Assembly: GCF_024166365.1 (NCBI RefSeq)
Contig: NC_064838.1
Location: 76,152,001 to 76,216,000 of the forward strand
Reading direction: 5' to 3'
DNA length: 64,000 bases
DNA from: Elephas maximus indicus
Taxonomy: Eukaryota > Chordata > Mammalia > Proboscidea > Elephantidae
The position numbers were made by a program, and so were the translations under genes. Positions 11,219 through 23,900 of the stretch are shown piece after piece (the first letter of the stretch is position 1; each line of letters starts with the position of its first letter). The notes beneath the pieces are model-generated. The model was not told the DNA's origin. It saw only the letters and a list, made by a program, of their open reading frames with translations, and searched no databases.

Positions 11219-12838
11219 CAGATCCATGCAGGAAGTATCAAAAGAAGATGGAAGGAATACACAGAGTCACTGAACCAAAAATAATTGGTTGACATTCAAC
11301 CATTTCAGGAGATAGCATATTATCTGGAACCAATAATATTGAAGGCAGAAGTCCAAAAAGCACTGAAGGCATTGATGAAAAACAAGGCTCCAGGAACTGA
11401 TGGAATTCCAATTCAGATGTTTCAAAAATGGATGCAGCGCTGGAAGTGCTCCCTTGTCTATGCCAAGAAATTTGGAAGACAGCTACCTGGCCAATTGACT
11501 GAGAGAGTTCCATATTTATGCTTATTCCAAAGAAAGGTGATCCTCCAAATGGAGAAATTATCTAACAATATCATTAATACCACACAAAAGTAAAATTTTT
11601 CTGAAGATATTCAAAAGCAGTTGCAGCAGTATATCAGCAGGGACCTGCCGAAAATTCAGGCCAGGTTCAGAAGAGGACATGGGACCAAGGATATCATTGC
11701 TGATGTTAGATGGATCCTGGCTGACTGCAGAGAATACCAGATAGTTTACCTGTGTTTTATTGACTATGCAAAGCAATTCAACTGCATGGATCATAACATA
11801 TTATAGATAACATTGGGAAGAATGGGAATTCCAGAACACCTAATTGTGGTCATGAAGAACCTGTACATAGCTCAAGAGGCAGTCTTTTGAGCAGAACAAG
11901 AAGATGCTGTAGTTTAAAGTCAGGAAAGTTATGCATCAGAGTCTTGTCATTTCTCCAGACTTGTTCAATCTGTATGCTGAACAAATAATCTGAGAAGCTG
12001 GAGTATCTGAAGAAGAATGGGGCAACAGAATTGGAGGAAGACTCATTAACAACCTGAGTTATGCAGATGCCACAGTGTTGTCTGCTGAAAGTGAAGAGGA
12101 CTAGAAGCACTTACTGATGAAAATCAAAGACGACAGCCTTCAGTATGGATTACACCTAAAAATAAAGGAAACAAAAATTCTCACAAATGGACCAATAAAC
12201 AAGATCATGATAAACAGGGAAAAAATTAAAGTTGTCAAGGATTTTATTTTACTTGGATCCACAATCAACACCCATGAAAGCTGCAGTCAAGAAATCAAGG
12301 GACACATTGCATTGGGCAAATCTGCTGCAAACGACCTCTTTTATAGTGTTAACAGGCAGAAGTGTCACTTTAAGGACTAAAGTGCACCTGACCCAAGCCA
12401 TAGTGTTTTCAATCACTTTATATGCATGTGAAAACTGGGCAGTGAAGAGGGAAGACTGAAGAAGAATTGACACCTTTAAATTGTGATGTTATCGAAGAGT
12501 ATAGAATATACCATAGGCTGCCAAAAGAACAAACACATCTGTCTTGGAAAAAGTGCAGCCGGAATGGTCCTTAGAAGGAAAATTGCAAGACATTGCCTCA
12601 CATACATTGGACATGTTATCAGGAGGGATCAGTTCCTGGAGAAGGACATCAAGCTTGGTAGAGAGTCAGTGAAAAAGAGGAGGACCCTCAATGAGGTGGA
12701 TTGACACGGTGGTTGCAACAATGGGCTCAATTATAACAAGGATGGTGAGGATGGTGCAGGACCGGGCAGTGTACGGTTCTGTTGTACATAGGGTCACTAT
12801 GAGTTGGAACCTACTCAAGGGCACCTAACAACAACAAC
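11219..12838 (+). mobile_element. RTE-clade LINE, 5'-truncated and decayed
   Basis: This is a non-LTR retrotransposon of the RTE/BovB clade (RTE1_LA-like). Reverse-transcriptase pieces are readable in three frames. At 11285-11460 there is KNKAPGTDGIPIQMF, equivalent to the APGxDGI motif. At 11640-11800 there is QARFRRGHGTKDIIADVRW and YLCFIDYAKQFNCMDHN, where the family has a FxDYxKAFD motif, so the catalytic region is damaged. From 12117 there is SLQYGLHLKIKETKI and VVKDFILLGSTINTHES. At 12360-12459 there is TKVHLTQAIVFSITLYACE. The 3' end reads ATGAGTTGGAACCTACTCAA and then ACAACAACAAC, the tail shared with the SINEs. Multiple frameshifts and stops make it inactive. The endonuclease part is missing. 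Confidence 0.9.
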
Positions 12839-13839
12839 CAACTCCAGATTTTATCCATAATTCACTAGTCCTTCACTGCTGACCTTATTCTGTCCTAGGA
12901 CTCAATCTAGGACAATCATCTTTTAATTGACTTAAAAGTCATAAACCTTGTGATCATAAACCATAAGGACACTGATTCTCCATTGTCAACATTTGAATGC
13001 TAATTTTAGAAATCCTTTTCATCTGAAAACAGGGAGGGCTGATTATTTATATCTAATGAACATTTTAGTTCTAAAATTGTATTACTCTTAGAATTCCCCA
13101 TATAGGAGAAGTGGGAAGATTAAAAATTATTTAATCATTAATACAGATTATCATAGATTGATGTAGAATCAATTTGATTTTCTCTGTACAAAGAAGAAAT
13201 GAAGTGGACTTACGTGGATTTGAGTGTTACTAAGGGATTCCAAAGGTCATTGAAAAGTGGTATGCCTTTAAAAAGTTAGCATACCTACACTGTGACCAAA
13301 TAATTTATACTTTTAAAGTAATAAAAAGATGTGCCAAAGAGCTTATCAATAAAAGCACTTATGGGCCATGTTCATGGTAAAGGGGGAATTAAGTATAAAT
13401 AAAAATGTTGACAATTCTTCTCTGTCAGTTGCCTGGGGGCTTGATCTCCTATTGAATATTTTTAAGTGTACGGTGTTATCTGATTCTATCAATAGGCATT
13501 CTTATTACACTCATTTTCCAGAAGTGGAAACCAAAGATTTTAAGTAACTTATTTTTTTCTATTCCATGATGCATAACTGAATTGAAGAGCTTGGATTTGA
13601 ACCCAGGCCTGTAGGAGTATGGAATTGATGGTGTTACTCATTTCATCTCATTTTTTCTCCTGCTTTGGTCCTTGGCTAAACTGACCACTGTTGAATCATA
13701 TATTGATATCCTTCATTTTTTAATAAATGGTTGTTGACAGATGCAAGATCTTCTTGGGATTGTTTTATACTCTTGTTTTCTGGGTGACAGCATGTCCCTA
13801 GATATGGAGTTAACAGTGGTGGCACAATTTAGGATTCCC

Positions 13840-13990
13840 TAAAAAAAAAACAAATCCCTACTCACAGTGACCCTCTAGGACAGAGCAGAACTGGCCACCA
13901 TAGGGTTTCCAAGGAGCGGCTGGTGGATTCAAACTGCTAACTTTTTGGTTAGCAGCTAAACTCTTAACCAATGTCCTTTTGGGGTTCCCT
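13840..13990 (-). repeat. AfroSINE specific to the right duplicate
   Basis: Antisense SINE: AAACAAATCCCTACTCACAG, CATAGGGTTTCCAAGGAGCG, TTCAAACTGCTAACTTTTTG. The left duplicate has an uninterrupted GGATTGCCTAGACC here (about 697), so this inserted after the duplication. Confidence 0.85.
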
Positions 13991-15729
13991 AGTATTGCCT
14001 AGACTCTGAGAAATTAAGGAAATGGCTGTTTTAAAGCAAGTTAACAGAAGACATTAACCTATACAATTGTATATTTGTTAGTTTTATTTGCTAATTCTAA
14101 GTGGCATTTGACAAAATCAGTTTACTGATAGTTCTCACATTTTTTTTATTCATTTCTTCAGCAAACATAATTGTATAAACTATTTGAGTGATACGTTTCT
14201 GTTATATGTACAGGTGAAGATACACTCATCCTTCAAAGCCGTGTCTTCTTATGGAAAATGAAGTCCAACATTGAAGTAATTATCTAGTTGACTCATGGAA
14301 ATGCTTTCAATGGGTAAAGCAGCTGACTTATTAAGTGGGATAATAATAACCACAATTTGCAACAGTTCCTTATCATAAGCAACATTTTCACATTTCATAA
14401 TTGGCCCTCATCATAATCCTATGAGGTGATCAGGTAAAGTATGTATGAACTATTTGACAATAAAGTTATATAATTTTGAAGCAGATATACCTTGAGGGAT
14501 TGTACTTAAATATACTGAGCCACATTGTATAAGTAATTGGTTAATATTGATAAAGCCTTTAGAGTGTCTTATATTCAACATCTTGTTTCTATTCCTTACC
14601 TACATGGTTTTTGTCAAAGTGTATATGATATATATGTATATGGTGGGGCCATTACCTTCTGATTATACATCATTTGCAGTTAGTTCCCTGACATGTCTCA
14701 TTTATACTTGAACAAGAGAATCAGAAGTTTTTAACGTTGAGAGGTATGTGGAGACTGTAGAAAAGCCATCCTTGCTCTGAAGTTCTCCTTAGAAAAGAAA
14801 TATTCTCAACCTTTTCCTTATTGATAAGGTGGAATGGACCTGGGCTGTGTAACCAGAAAATCCCAGATCCACTTTTTGAAAATTTTTTGACCTTAACCTC
14901 TTAAAGCATATATTTGTTACCAGTAACATAGGGATAATAAGTCCTAACATGGACTGTATCCTAGACACAAGGCACTGAGCAATTGCTTTCCTTGCATTAT
15001 TTCATTTAGTCATCAGCATAGCACGCTGAAGTAGGTAGTGTTATTTTTACCAGCTTCCGTTTTCATTGTAAAATGATGAATTAAAAAAGCAACCAAAAAA
15101 TTAATGTATACATATTATTGGCTAAGCATATGTCTAGGCAATTTCATAGGCCTTTATTTTTTTATAAGGAATGAATTAATTCATCTTAAAGGCCCAATTC
15201 AGGTCAGACTTTTAAAGAAATATCTGTGGGAGTAGGTGTGATTTCCACGTGCCTGTAAAACTGCATGTTTTGTTGTCTTCTATTTGTAGATAAAGCAGTT
15301 TACTGGGGAGAGATGTATCTCCCATGCAAGTCATCCTGGTTCCCATGCCATGTCAATGGCAGACATAACTAATACATTACAGTCCCCCTTTCTTCAGAGC
15401 TTGGATGTGTTTCAGAATTCTCAATAACTCACTCTAGGTAGCCACTACTAACTAATCAGATTTGGCACTTGAGATAAAAACTATTTGTCACTCCTACCAC
15501 ATATGAATGTTTCTGTTCCTCGTATTGAAACTCTGGCTATTTTAAAGTATTTACCTTGATCCTTCCTGGTGTCTCACTACCACCTTTAACATATTTCTCA
15601 TTTTGTATTCTCAACAGAAACAAGCACTTAAAATAACTTTGCTTATGGATGCACCAATGCATTGATGACTAGCTAATCCCATAAACTTGTCTGAGGAAAG
15701 TATCTCTTTCTCAAAATTTCAGATTCCAC

Positions 15730-16692
15730 ATGGTTACTGTGGAAGCTTTCACCTTTTCCTCTGAAATCATGAAAAATCAAAGCTGTGTGATAGAGTTTGT
15801 TCTATTGGGGCTTTCACAAAACCCAAATAGTGAAAAAATAATATTTGTTGTATTTTTGCTTACCTACATTGCAACTGTTGGGGGCAATTTGCTAATTGTA
15901 GTGCAGCTTGGCACTCCTGGGCCCCCCCATGTACTTCTTTCTGGCTTTCCTGTCCTTCCTGGATGCGTGCTTTTCCTCTGTCATTGCTCCAAAGATGATC
16001 ATGGACTCAAGAGGAAAACCATCTCCTTCGAAGGCTGCATGACACAGCTCTTTGCTGAGCACTTCTTTCCTGGAGTAGAGGTGATTGTCCTCACCGCCAT
16101 GGCCTATGATCGTTATGTGGCCATTTGCAAGCCATTGCACTACCCCTTTATCATGAACTGGAGGTTCTGTGGCATTCTGATGGGGGTAGCCTGGACAGGG
16201 GGCTTCTTGCATTCTGTAATACAAATTCTCTTTATATTTCAGCTGCCCTTTTGTGGCCCCAATGTCATTGATCACTTCATGTGTGATTTATACCCATTAT
16301 TGGCTCTTGCCTGCACTGACACTCATATCCTTGGCTTTTTTGTTATTGCAAATAGTGGGTTAATCTGCATCATAAACTTCTCATTGTTGCTTATCTCCTA
16401 TTGTGTCATCTTGGTCTTGCTGAGAACTCATAGCTCTGAAGGTCAAAGGAAAGCTCTCTCAACCTGTGGATCTCACATTGCTGTTGTGGTTTTGTTCTTT
16501 GTCCCATGCATATTTGTGTATGTGCAACCTCCATCTACTTTCTCCTTCGAAAAAATTGTGGCCATATTTCCTACCCTCCTAACTCCCTTGTTCAATCCTG
16601 TGATTTACACATTCAGGAATAAGGAAGTAAAAAATGCCATGAGGAAGTTGTGGACAAGACTGGTGGTGATTTCTGATAAAAATAAAACATGA
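15730..16692 (+). CDS. OR4C15-like olfactory receptor, open frame but TM2 scrambled
   Basis: A 320-codon open frame for a class II olfactory receptor, closest to OR4C15. The ATG at 15769 ([10 protein letters not shown]) is the family-like start; the ATG at 15730 adds 13 residues. TM1 (GGNLLIVV), TM3 ([15 protein letters not shown]), the [18 protein letters not shown] loop, the SY pair in TM5, [10 protein letters not shown] before TM6 and [12 protein letters not shown] in TM7 are all normal. Residues about 59-94, however, are out of frame relative to the paralogue at 2495. An 11-bp deletion just after 15903 and a 7-bp deletion near 16008 together remove 18 bp, so the frame reopens but PMYFFLxxLSxxD of TM2 is replaced by unrelated Pro/Cys-rich residues. 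I infer that the receptor cannot fold and that this is functionally a pseudogene, although an automatic gene caller would accept it. A splice acceptor-like TTTCAG ends at 15722. Confidence 0.88.
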   Translation: MVTVEAFTFSSEIMKNQSCVIEFVLLGLSQNPNSEKIIFVVFLLTYIATVGGNLLIVVQLGTPGPPHVLLSGFPVLPGCVLFLCHCSKDDHGLKRKTISFEGCMTQLFAEHFFPGVEVIVLTAMAYDRYVAICKPLHYPFIMNWRFCGILMGVAWTGGFLHSVIQILFIFQLPFCGPNVIDHFMCDLYPLLALACTDTHILGFFVIANSGLICIINFSLLLISYCVILVLLRTHSSEGQRKALSTCGSHIAVVVLFFVPCIFVYVQPPSTFSFEKIVAIFPTLLTPLFNPVIYTFRNKEVKNAMRKLWTRLVVISDKNKT

Positions 16693-17108
16693 AACTTATA
16701 AAAAAGCAAACTTCCAGAAGAAGGAAATCGAAATGGGCTTAGAGAAAAACTTTCTATGGGATGTACCTTGTAAGACAGAAGGTAATATAATGCAATAGAA
16801 AAACACTAACACGTAGGTCAGGAAATGTTTTTTCTACCTTCAGATCACTTATCATTTCGGAGTTGGCAGCTCAATGTCCTCATATATAAAAAGACTTGAA
16901 TTTTATGCTTATTTAAAATACAATAACAAAAAGAAATCAGGAAAAGAGAGGAATCAGATTATCTATTAAACTGCTTGTCATTCACACCATGCTCCGAAAA
17001 ACATTCATGGGCGGAGGACCATAATATCTTAGAGATTAGAACAGGAGCTTCCTGAAACTCTTTCAATTGAAAAGAAGTTTTATTTTTAGGGTACTGATCA
17101 GAGTTAAG

Positions 17109-17306
17109 GATCCCTGGTGGCCAAGTGGTTAAGTGTTCAGCTATTAACCAAAAGTGGGTTGGTTTGAACCTACCAGCTGCTCCAGGGGAGTAAGATGCAG
17201 GATTCTGTTTCCATGAAGATCACAACCTTGGAAACCCTATGAGAAAGTTCTGCTCTGTCATATAGGTTTGTGATGAGTCGAAATGCATCAGATGGCAATG
17301 GGAGGT
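17109..17306 (+). repeat. AfroSINE, long variant
   Basis: Sense SINE: TCCCTGGTGGCCAAGTGGTT (A box), GGTTTGAACCTACCAGCTGC (B box region), CATGAAGATCACAACCTTGG central insert, and GTGATGAGTCGAAATGCATC 3' end. It lies at the right edge of the duplicated unit. Confidence 0.75.
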
Positions 17307-17446
17307 GATCCCAGTCAATCTGATGGAAAAGCATTCAGGACCCAGGAAGGGCAGAGACAAGGGCATTCTCAGAAACTCAACTGTAGATGTTCCTGGAACA
17401 AATGACTTCATCATTTAACATGGGTTCATTAACATCTGCAGCAGGA

Positions 17447-18262
17447 TTGGTGGAAGACTTATTAACAACCTACAGTATGTAGATGAAACAACCTTTCTTG
17501 GTCAAAGTGAGGAGGACTGGAAGCACTTACTGATGAAGATCAAAGACCACAGTCTTCAGTATGGATTACACTTCAACATAAAGAAAACAAAAATCTTCAT
17601 AGTTGGACCAATAAGCAACATCATGATAAATGGAGAAAAGATTGAAGTTGTCAAGGATTTCATTTTACTTGGATCCACAATCAACACCCATGGAAGCAGC
17701 AGTCAATATATTAGAAGATGCACTGCACTGGGCAAATCTACTGCAAAAGACTTCTTTAAAGTGTTCAAAAGTAAGGATATCACCTTGAAGACTAAGGTGC
17801 ACCTGACTTAAGTCATGGTGTTTTCAATTGCCTCATATGCATGCAAAAGCTAGACAAGGAATAAGGAAGACCAAAGAAGAATTGATGTCTTTGAATTGTG
17901 GCGTTGGCGAAGAATATCAAATATACCAAAGACTGCCAAAAGAACAAACAAATCTGTCTTAGAAGAAGTACAACCAGAATGCTCCTTAGAAGCAAGGATT
18001 GTAAGACCGTGTCTCACATACTTTGGACTTATTATCAGGAGGGACTGGTTCCTAGAGAAGGACATCATGCTTGGTAAAGTAGAGGGTCATCAAAAAAGAG
18101 GAAATCCCTCAACAAGATGGATTTGACACAGTGGCTGCAACAAAGAGCTCAAGTATAATAAGGATTGTGAGAATGGCACAGGACCGGGCAGTGTTCCCCT
18201 CTGTTGTCCATGGGGTTGCTATGAGTTGGAGCTGGCTCGATGACACCTAACAACAACAATAG
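17447..18262 (+). mobile_element. RTE-clade LINE 3' portion
   Basis: RT C-terminal part and tail. The frame 17533-17811 reads DHSLQYGLHFNIKKTKIF and EKIEVVKDFILLGSTINTHG. A later frame at 17896-18126 reads WRWRRISNIPKTAKRTNKSV and RPCLTYFGLIIRRDWF. The 3' end is ATGAGTTGGAGCTGGCTCGA then CCTAACAACAACAA. It is 5'-truncated and has several frame breaks. Confidence 0.88.
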
Positions 18263-18689
18263 CAACAACAGATCTGAATCACTTGTTAAAGTTCTTGAGA
18301 GATAACACCTGATTGGTCATTTCCTGCCAATGGATGAGGTCTTTTTGGGTCAGTTGACCACCCCATGCCAATCATCTGAGGGAGAGGAAGGGAAGTAGAT
18401 TTCATAAGGGAACCATTGATGTTCAATCAAAGAGGACTCTTGATAAATCATTTTCCTAGCAAAACCAGTATCAAAGTTGCAGGTGTCATGAGCTGACTAC
18501 AGGGTAAACAGAGGCTGGAGGTATTTTAGAGTAAAATTTAGATTTCAAAAGGGGATTGCATTCAATTTACTCATTGATTTGAATTTTGTTGACTTAGTTT
18601 ATCCAAGTGAAAATAATTCTATTTGAGCATTAGTCAGTAAAGAGAGAATTCAAAGCAAACACATCTGAACCCTGCCTATATTTTTTTAA

Positions 18690-18928
18690 AATAGCATTAC
18701 CCAACCTGGCTTTTATAGCTTCTCCTATTTACTCTGCATATTTCCATAACAATTTCTACTCTATAACCTACTATAGTTTATTTCCTTATTGTGTCTTACC
18801 TGCCTCCTCTCATAGAATAAACTGTGAGGCAGGAGATTTTTTCCTATGTGATTCACCGATGTGTCATCAGTATCTAGAACCGCCTGTTGCAGGAGCTCAG
18901 TTAGTGTCTGTTGAGTAAATGAAAATAA
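18690..18928 (+). repeat. L2 LINE 3' end
   Basis: Blocks ATAGAATAAACTGTGAGGCA, GTATCTAGAACCGCCTGTTG, GAGCTCAGTTAGTGTCTGTT and GAGTAAATGAA follow the L2 3' terminus. The rest of 18263-19690 shows no gene. Confidence 0.65.
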
Positions 18929-19694
18929 GTGAGCTATCTTCCCTTTTTGAAATTTAAAGGTATTTACAATATTAATCTACTAAAATGTTGAGTTTGGCAA
19001 GTGAATGCAGCTGTTGCTGGGATTCGTCCCTTGATCTTGAAAATAACCGTAGATAACACTTTAACATAACACAGCGAAGACTATTACAAATAAATTATCT
19101 ACTCTAGTTATTTTCCCAAATCTATATAAAAAATTAAAACAGAAAATAAAGGTATTACTCTCTATCTACTCTTTCTCATTCTCCATTCCCTCTCCTATAA
19201 CCGGCAAAAATAAGTGTTATTAATGATTTGAATTTTATTCTGAAGGCATTTTGGATCTCAATAAAATAATCTCTTACTTCAATTTTTCATTTTATTAATT
19301 GGGTTTGAATCTTGCCATAGTTTCTGAATTATTCACTAGAAATGTCACCTCAGTAAGATGCAAATGAATAGGGTTTAAAATAGGGTTAAGTGAACAGGGT
19401 TTAAAGTAGGACACTAATTCATCCTAAAACTACATGTGAGAAACAAGTGGATCTAAACCCAAAATATCTCAGTTGTCATGTGTTCTCAGTTCCCATAACT
19501 GAATGTTCCATGATCAACTGCATTCAATAATACCCTGACATTTAACCTGCAGTCCAGTTGAATAATCCAGTCATTCAGTCTACAATGAATATTTAATGAG
19601 CACTCCTGATCTGTTCACCTCAGATCTTGAAAGAACCTCAAGGGAACATTTACTTAACTTCTTACCCTTGGACAGTTCCATGATCTCCTTTGAA

Positions 19695-19905
19695 ACTTTT
19701 TTTTTTTAGTTGCCTTTGAGTTGATTCTGACTCATGGTGACCCCATGTGTGCAGAGTAGAATTGCACTCCATAAGATTTTGAAGGCTGGTGCCTTTTGGA
19801 AGCATTTTGACAGGCCTTTCTTTCCAGGCTTCTGGGTGAGTTCAAACCACCAACCTTTCAGTTAGTAGGGAAGCACTTAACCATTTGTGCCACCCATGGA
19901 CTCCA
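19695..19905 (-). repeat. AfroSINE, long variant
   Basis: Antisense: TTTGAGTTGATTCTGACTCA, CACTCCATAAGATTTTGAAG, a central insert with CAGGCCTTTCTTTCCAGG, GTTCAAACCACCAACCTTTC and TTTGTGCCACCCATGG. Confidence 0.8.
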
Positions 19906-20090
19906 CTTTTGGCTGTTGTTATTTTCCAGGCCAAGAACATTTATGACTTTACTGTACATACCTTATCAAAAGAAAAGAGCTTTAGACTTGTAATTAAAGA
20001 TTTTATCCTATGCTCAATTCTGTCACTAACTAACTGTGTGACCTTAGGTGAGTTATTTCCCTTCTCTGGTCCTGAAGTGTGCAAGTTTAT

Positions 20091-20920
20091 TGTTGTTAGG
20101 TGCCATTGAGTCAGTTTGGACTCATAGCAACCTTATGTCTAACACAACGAAACACTGCCAGGTCCTGTGCCACCCTTAACAATCATTGTTATACTTGAGC
20201 CCATTGTTGCAGCCACTGTGTCAATCCATCTTGTTGATGGTCTTCCTCTCTTTCATTGACCCTCTACTTTACCAAGCATGATGTCCTTCTCCAGGGACTG
20301 GTCCCTCCCAGTAACATGTCTAAAGTATGTGAGACGTAGTCGAGTCATCCTTTCTTCAAATGAGCATTCTGGCTGTACTTCCTCCAAGAAAGATTTGTTC
20401 AGTCCTCTGACAGTCCATACCAGTGCCATAATTATAAGGCATCTGCTCTTCTTTGGTTTTCCTTATTCATTGTACTGCTTTCACATGTGTATGAGACAAC
20501 TGAAAACACCATGGCTTGGGTCAGGCGCACCTTAGTCCTCAAAGGGGCATATTTGCTTTTTAATACTTTAAAGAGGTCTTTTGCAGTAGATTAAACCAGT
20601 ATAATGTGTTGCTTGATTTATACACTACTGCTTCCACGGGCATTGATTGTGGATCCAAGTAAAATGTAATCCTTGACAACTTCAGTCTTTCACCATTTAT
20701 CATGATGTTCTTATTGGTCCAGTTGTGATGATTTTTGTTTTCTTTATGTTGATGTGTAATCCATTCTGAAGGTTGTTGTCTTAGGTCTTCATCAGTAAGT
20801 GCTTCCAGTCCTCTTCACTTTGAGCAAGGTACATTGCATTATCTGCATATTGCAGGTTGTTAATGAGACTTCCCCCAATCCTGATGCCACCTTCTTCATA
20901 TAGTTCACAAGTTTAGGAAG
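20091..20920 (-). mobile_element. RTE-clade LINE 3' portion (antisense)
   Basis: It starts with the reversed tail TTGTTGTTAGGTGCCATTGA and runs through CCCATTGTTGCAGCCACTGT, GACCCTCTACTTTACCAAGC, GATTGTGGATCCAAGTAAAA and TTAATGAGACTTCCCCCAAT. The content equals the RTE 3' coding third seen in sense at 17447. Decayed. Confidence 0.88.
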
Positions 20921-20924
20921 GATT

Positions 20925-23900
20925 AATAAAAACACTTAAGTACTTCTTCGCATATTTCTGTAGCAGGGGTGCTTTCTTTCTATGTATTATATCTTTTAGT
21001 TTTTACAGAAGATTTTTAAAGTTAAGTCTTCTTGTTCCCATTCAATTGATGGAAAATCTGAGGCTTATATACTTTCAATGACTCACCAAAAAGCTTCCTC
21101 AGGAGTATGCTCCTCTGTTTATAACAAAAAATTCCAGATGCTGGGCATGAAGTTTGGGTCTGCTTTTTTGCCACTAGGCCCTTTGGTAAAAATGCAAATC
21201 ATGCCACCTTTTCTGCCTCCCATCTCTCAGTCTCAGCCCCTCCTTGGACCTCTCATTTCATCCTCATTGGGCATACCTGGCAGGCACTGATACACCTAGC
21301 AGGACATTCTGAAGTCAGAATTCTGGATAGAAGCATGGTCTCCCAAATAAGAAAGCAATATTACAATGTAATCTGTTCCATCTTTAATTACTTGCAACCA
21401 CATTAAAAAAACAAAAATCCAGGTTTCTTTCCTATGAGTGGAAAAGCATAACTTTAAAAAGAAAAAGAAAACACATAAGACAAGTATTCCATATTTCCTT
21501 TCTCTTTTCCTTCTGTCTCCCTTCTTTAAGAACTATCTTAAAACATAGATGGGGTTAGAAAGAGGAGAATGTAATATTAATATTGTTAAAAGTAATAAGT
21601 AATAATTATTACCAGATATCTCTTACAAAAGAGGAAACTGAAATTAATGGGTTAAGAAACTTGCCTGAATTCATGTCTACCACACATATTTCACTCATCT
21701 GAGCCTTTAACTGGCTTCAAGACTTTAATCCTTCTAGAAGAGATGGGTTTAAGCAATCCTATGGAGAAGGGATTGAGGTTTCCTCAAATGCATTCAAAGT
21801 GAGAATGGAGTTTAACTTATTGGCCCCAAGGTTTGCTTTTGCTCTTGAACTGTCTGACCTGGGTAGCACATTGGAACATCCTTAGGGACTTGGCTGGGAG
21901 TAATGTTTTTTTTTGGAGCTCCTGAGGCTGAAAGCCTGCCATAGGCTTTTGCAGATTTTGTGTGAATTACAATAAATATCCAACACAGTAAAAAGAGAAA
22001 CCTTAACTCAAAAGTACCTGTGGGAAGGAGACTGACCTCAAAGTTATTTCTCCCTCAGAGTACCGAAATAGCTTATTCCAAAAAGACCTTTTCAAGAACA
22101 AGATTGATGAACATTTGATATTTTATTTTTTTAAACCACACTTCCCAGTGTCATCGACCCACTTGTTTTTTCTAAGCTACTGCTTCTGGGGAGCAACAGT
22201 GTAAAGTCTGTGTTTGCTGGGTTCCTTCTCTCCTTAAACTCCCCATTCTCCATAACCTCCTGTGATAGAAAGCATTGAGAAATGTCAATGAAGTACTATT
22301 TCCATGTTTCAACTGGGATTCATATGATTCATCTTCTAAGCAAATTAATGCTGAAGATATGAAAAATATACTTAATTGGAAGTCATATATCTGCTTATAA
22401 GAAAAGAGGTAAGTTTTTCAAGTCTGGTAAAAATATTTTCTTCACAATACCTCCTTATAAGTGATCTTGTGTAATCTATGCTCTGATGGAATCTATACTC
22501 GGTCTTTACCCCCCAATGAAAGGTGAAGGTGGACAAGGATTCCTAAATCTTTGCTGGCCTCAGAGCAAGTACAGTATCTATCAAAGTCCTTCCTGCTTAC
22601 ACAAGAGGAAATAAACTACACTATGGCATTGAAGCCAGCCTGAGCAGAAATTTCTAATCTTCGGGATCCTCTTTTAAAGATTTGAAGTTCAATGGTGATG
22701 TTTATGAGACAGGATTTTAAAGACCCATGGCAACCCTTGATCATGACCTACAGTGGTATCTGCTCTCAGGTTGAGGTCCAAGTGGTAGTATAGTTGGTCA
22801 GGGAGAAAAAAGTTGAACTCTGTGATGAAATCTTGGGTCACACAACCCTCAATAACACTCTCTGTTTGTCTCCTCCCATTTATCTTTCTGCATCCCATAC
22901 TCTTACTCTTCTTCCTTCCCTGGAATTCACTGACTGTCACTCTCCTCTCTCCTGCTTTAACTTCGGCAAGTCTCTGTCCCTTCCCTCCCTTCACTATTAT
23001 TTGTTATGCACCTAGTTTGGTATTTGTCCCACCATGAAGTTTACAGTGGTTGGTTCTGGAGACAGGAAAGAAACTTAAGGTGTCATTTGACGTCATTCTC
23101 TGCTGGTTTGGGACTTCTCTTTTCTAGGATGCGGTCTACATGGATGGTTGAGATTTGATGATTTATATGATTGTTGTTAGACACTAGAGAGAGAGGCTAT
23201 CTAGTAGCATCCAAACCTTTTTATAGCCTGGTTATACTCAGCAAAACTCTATTACAGATGAATCTTTGTGCATAAGGAAAACAAGATAAATGGCTAACTT
23301 ACCTCGTGAAAAAGCACGCAGGTCAAATAATGAAAGTGAAAACCTATTTAAGGTCATGCAAAAATAATATATAATTTAATATTACCTCACTCAATTCAAT
23401 ACATACCTAATAAAGTACATACTGATATAAAAGTATAGGGGATAGAGGTAGATGCCTATTTGTCTGGGAAGAAAAGGGAAGACTTTTGGGGCCAGAGATA
23501 GAGATTTGGGATGAGCTATAATTTGGACTATTAACATTTCAACAGGTAAAGTAAAAATTAAAGATACTAAAGAACAGCTAATAGCAAGTTCCCCTACCGT
23601 GGTGTTCTCCAATATCAGGGAGGTAGGACTGTTCAGGAGTATTAGGAAACAGTGGCTGAGCTCAGTGATAGAACTCTAAGGGACTGCTGATCTTAGCTAA
23701 TGCATACATCTTTGTGAAGTGCTGCTTGCCTATCTTCAGGTTTCAAATCTTCTTTGCTCATTTAAAGCAAAATCAAATAGAATTGCATCACCTGACTTTC
23801 ACTGCTGTCCATCATCAGCCCACAAACTTACCTCTTACAACTTCTTGTTTTAATAAGAGTACGGTTTTTTTACAATGCTTACCTGAATCAGTTCATGCTT

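Larger units (their letters stand above)
13128..17100 (+). repeat. Right copy of the tandem segmental duplication
   Basis: Collinear with 1-4262, including the presumed intron and 5' flank, the MIR-like stretch near 13510-13640, the OR exon and the 3' flank (GATTATCTATTAAACTGCTT near 16957 matches 4121-4140). It carries its own SINE at 13840 and lacks the pentanucleotide expansion. Confidence 0.85.

Noticed and set aside
22794-23037. Two overlapping 73-74 codon plus-strand frames, Leu/Ser/Pro-rich
   Set aside because: Low-complexity CT-rich DNA gives such frames by chance. No homology, splice or promoter context is visible.
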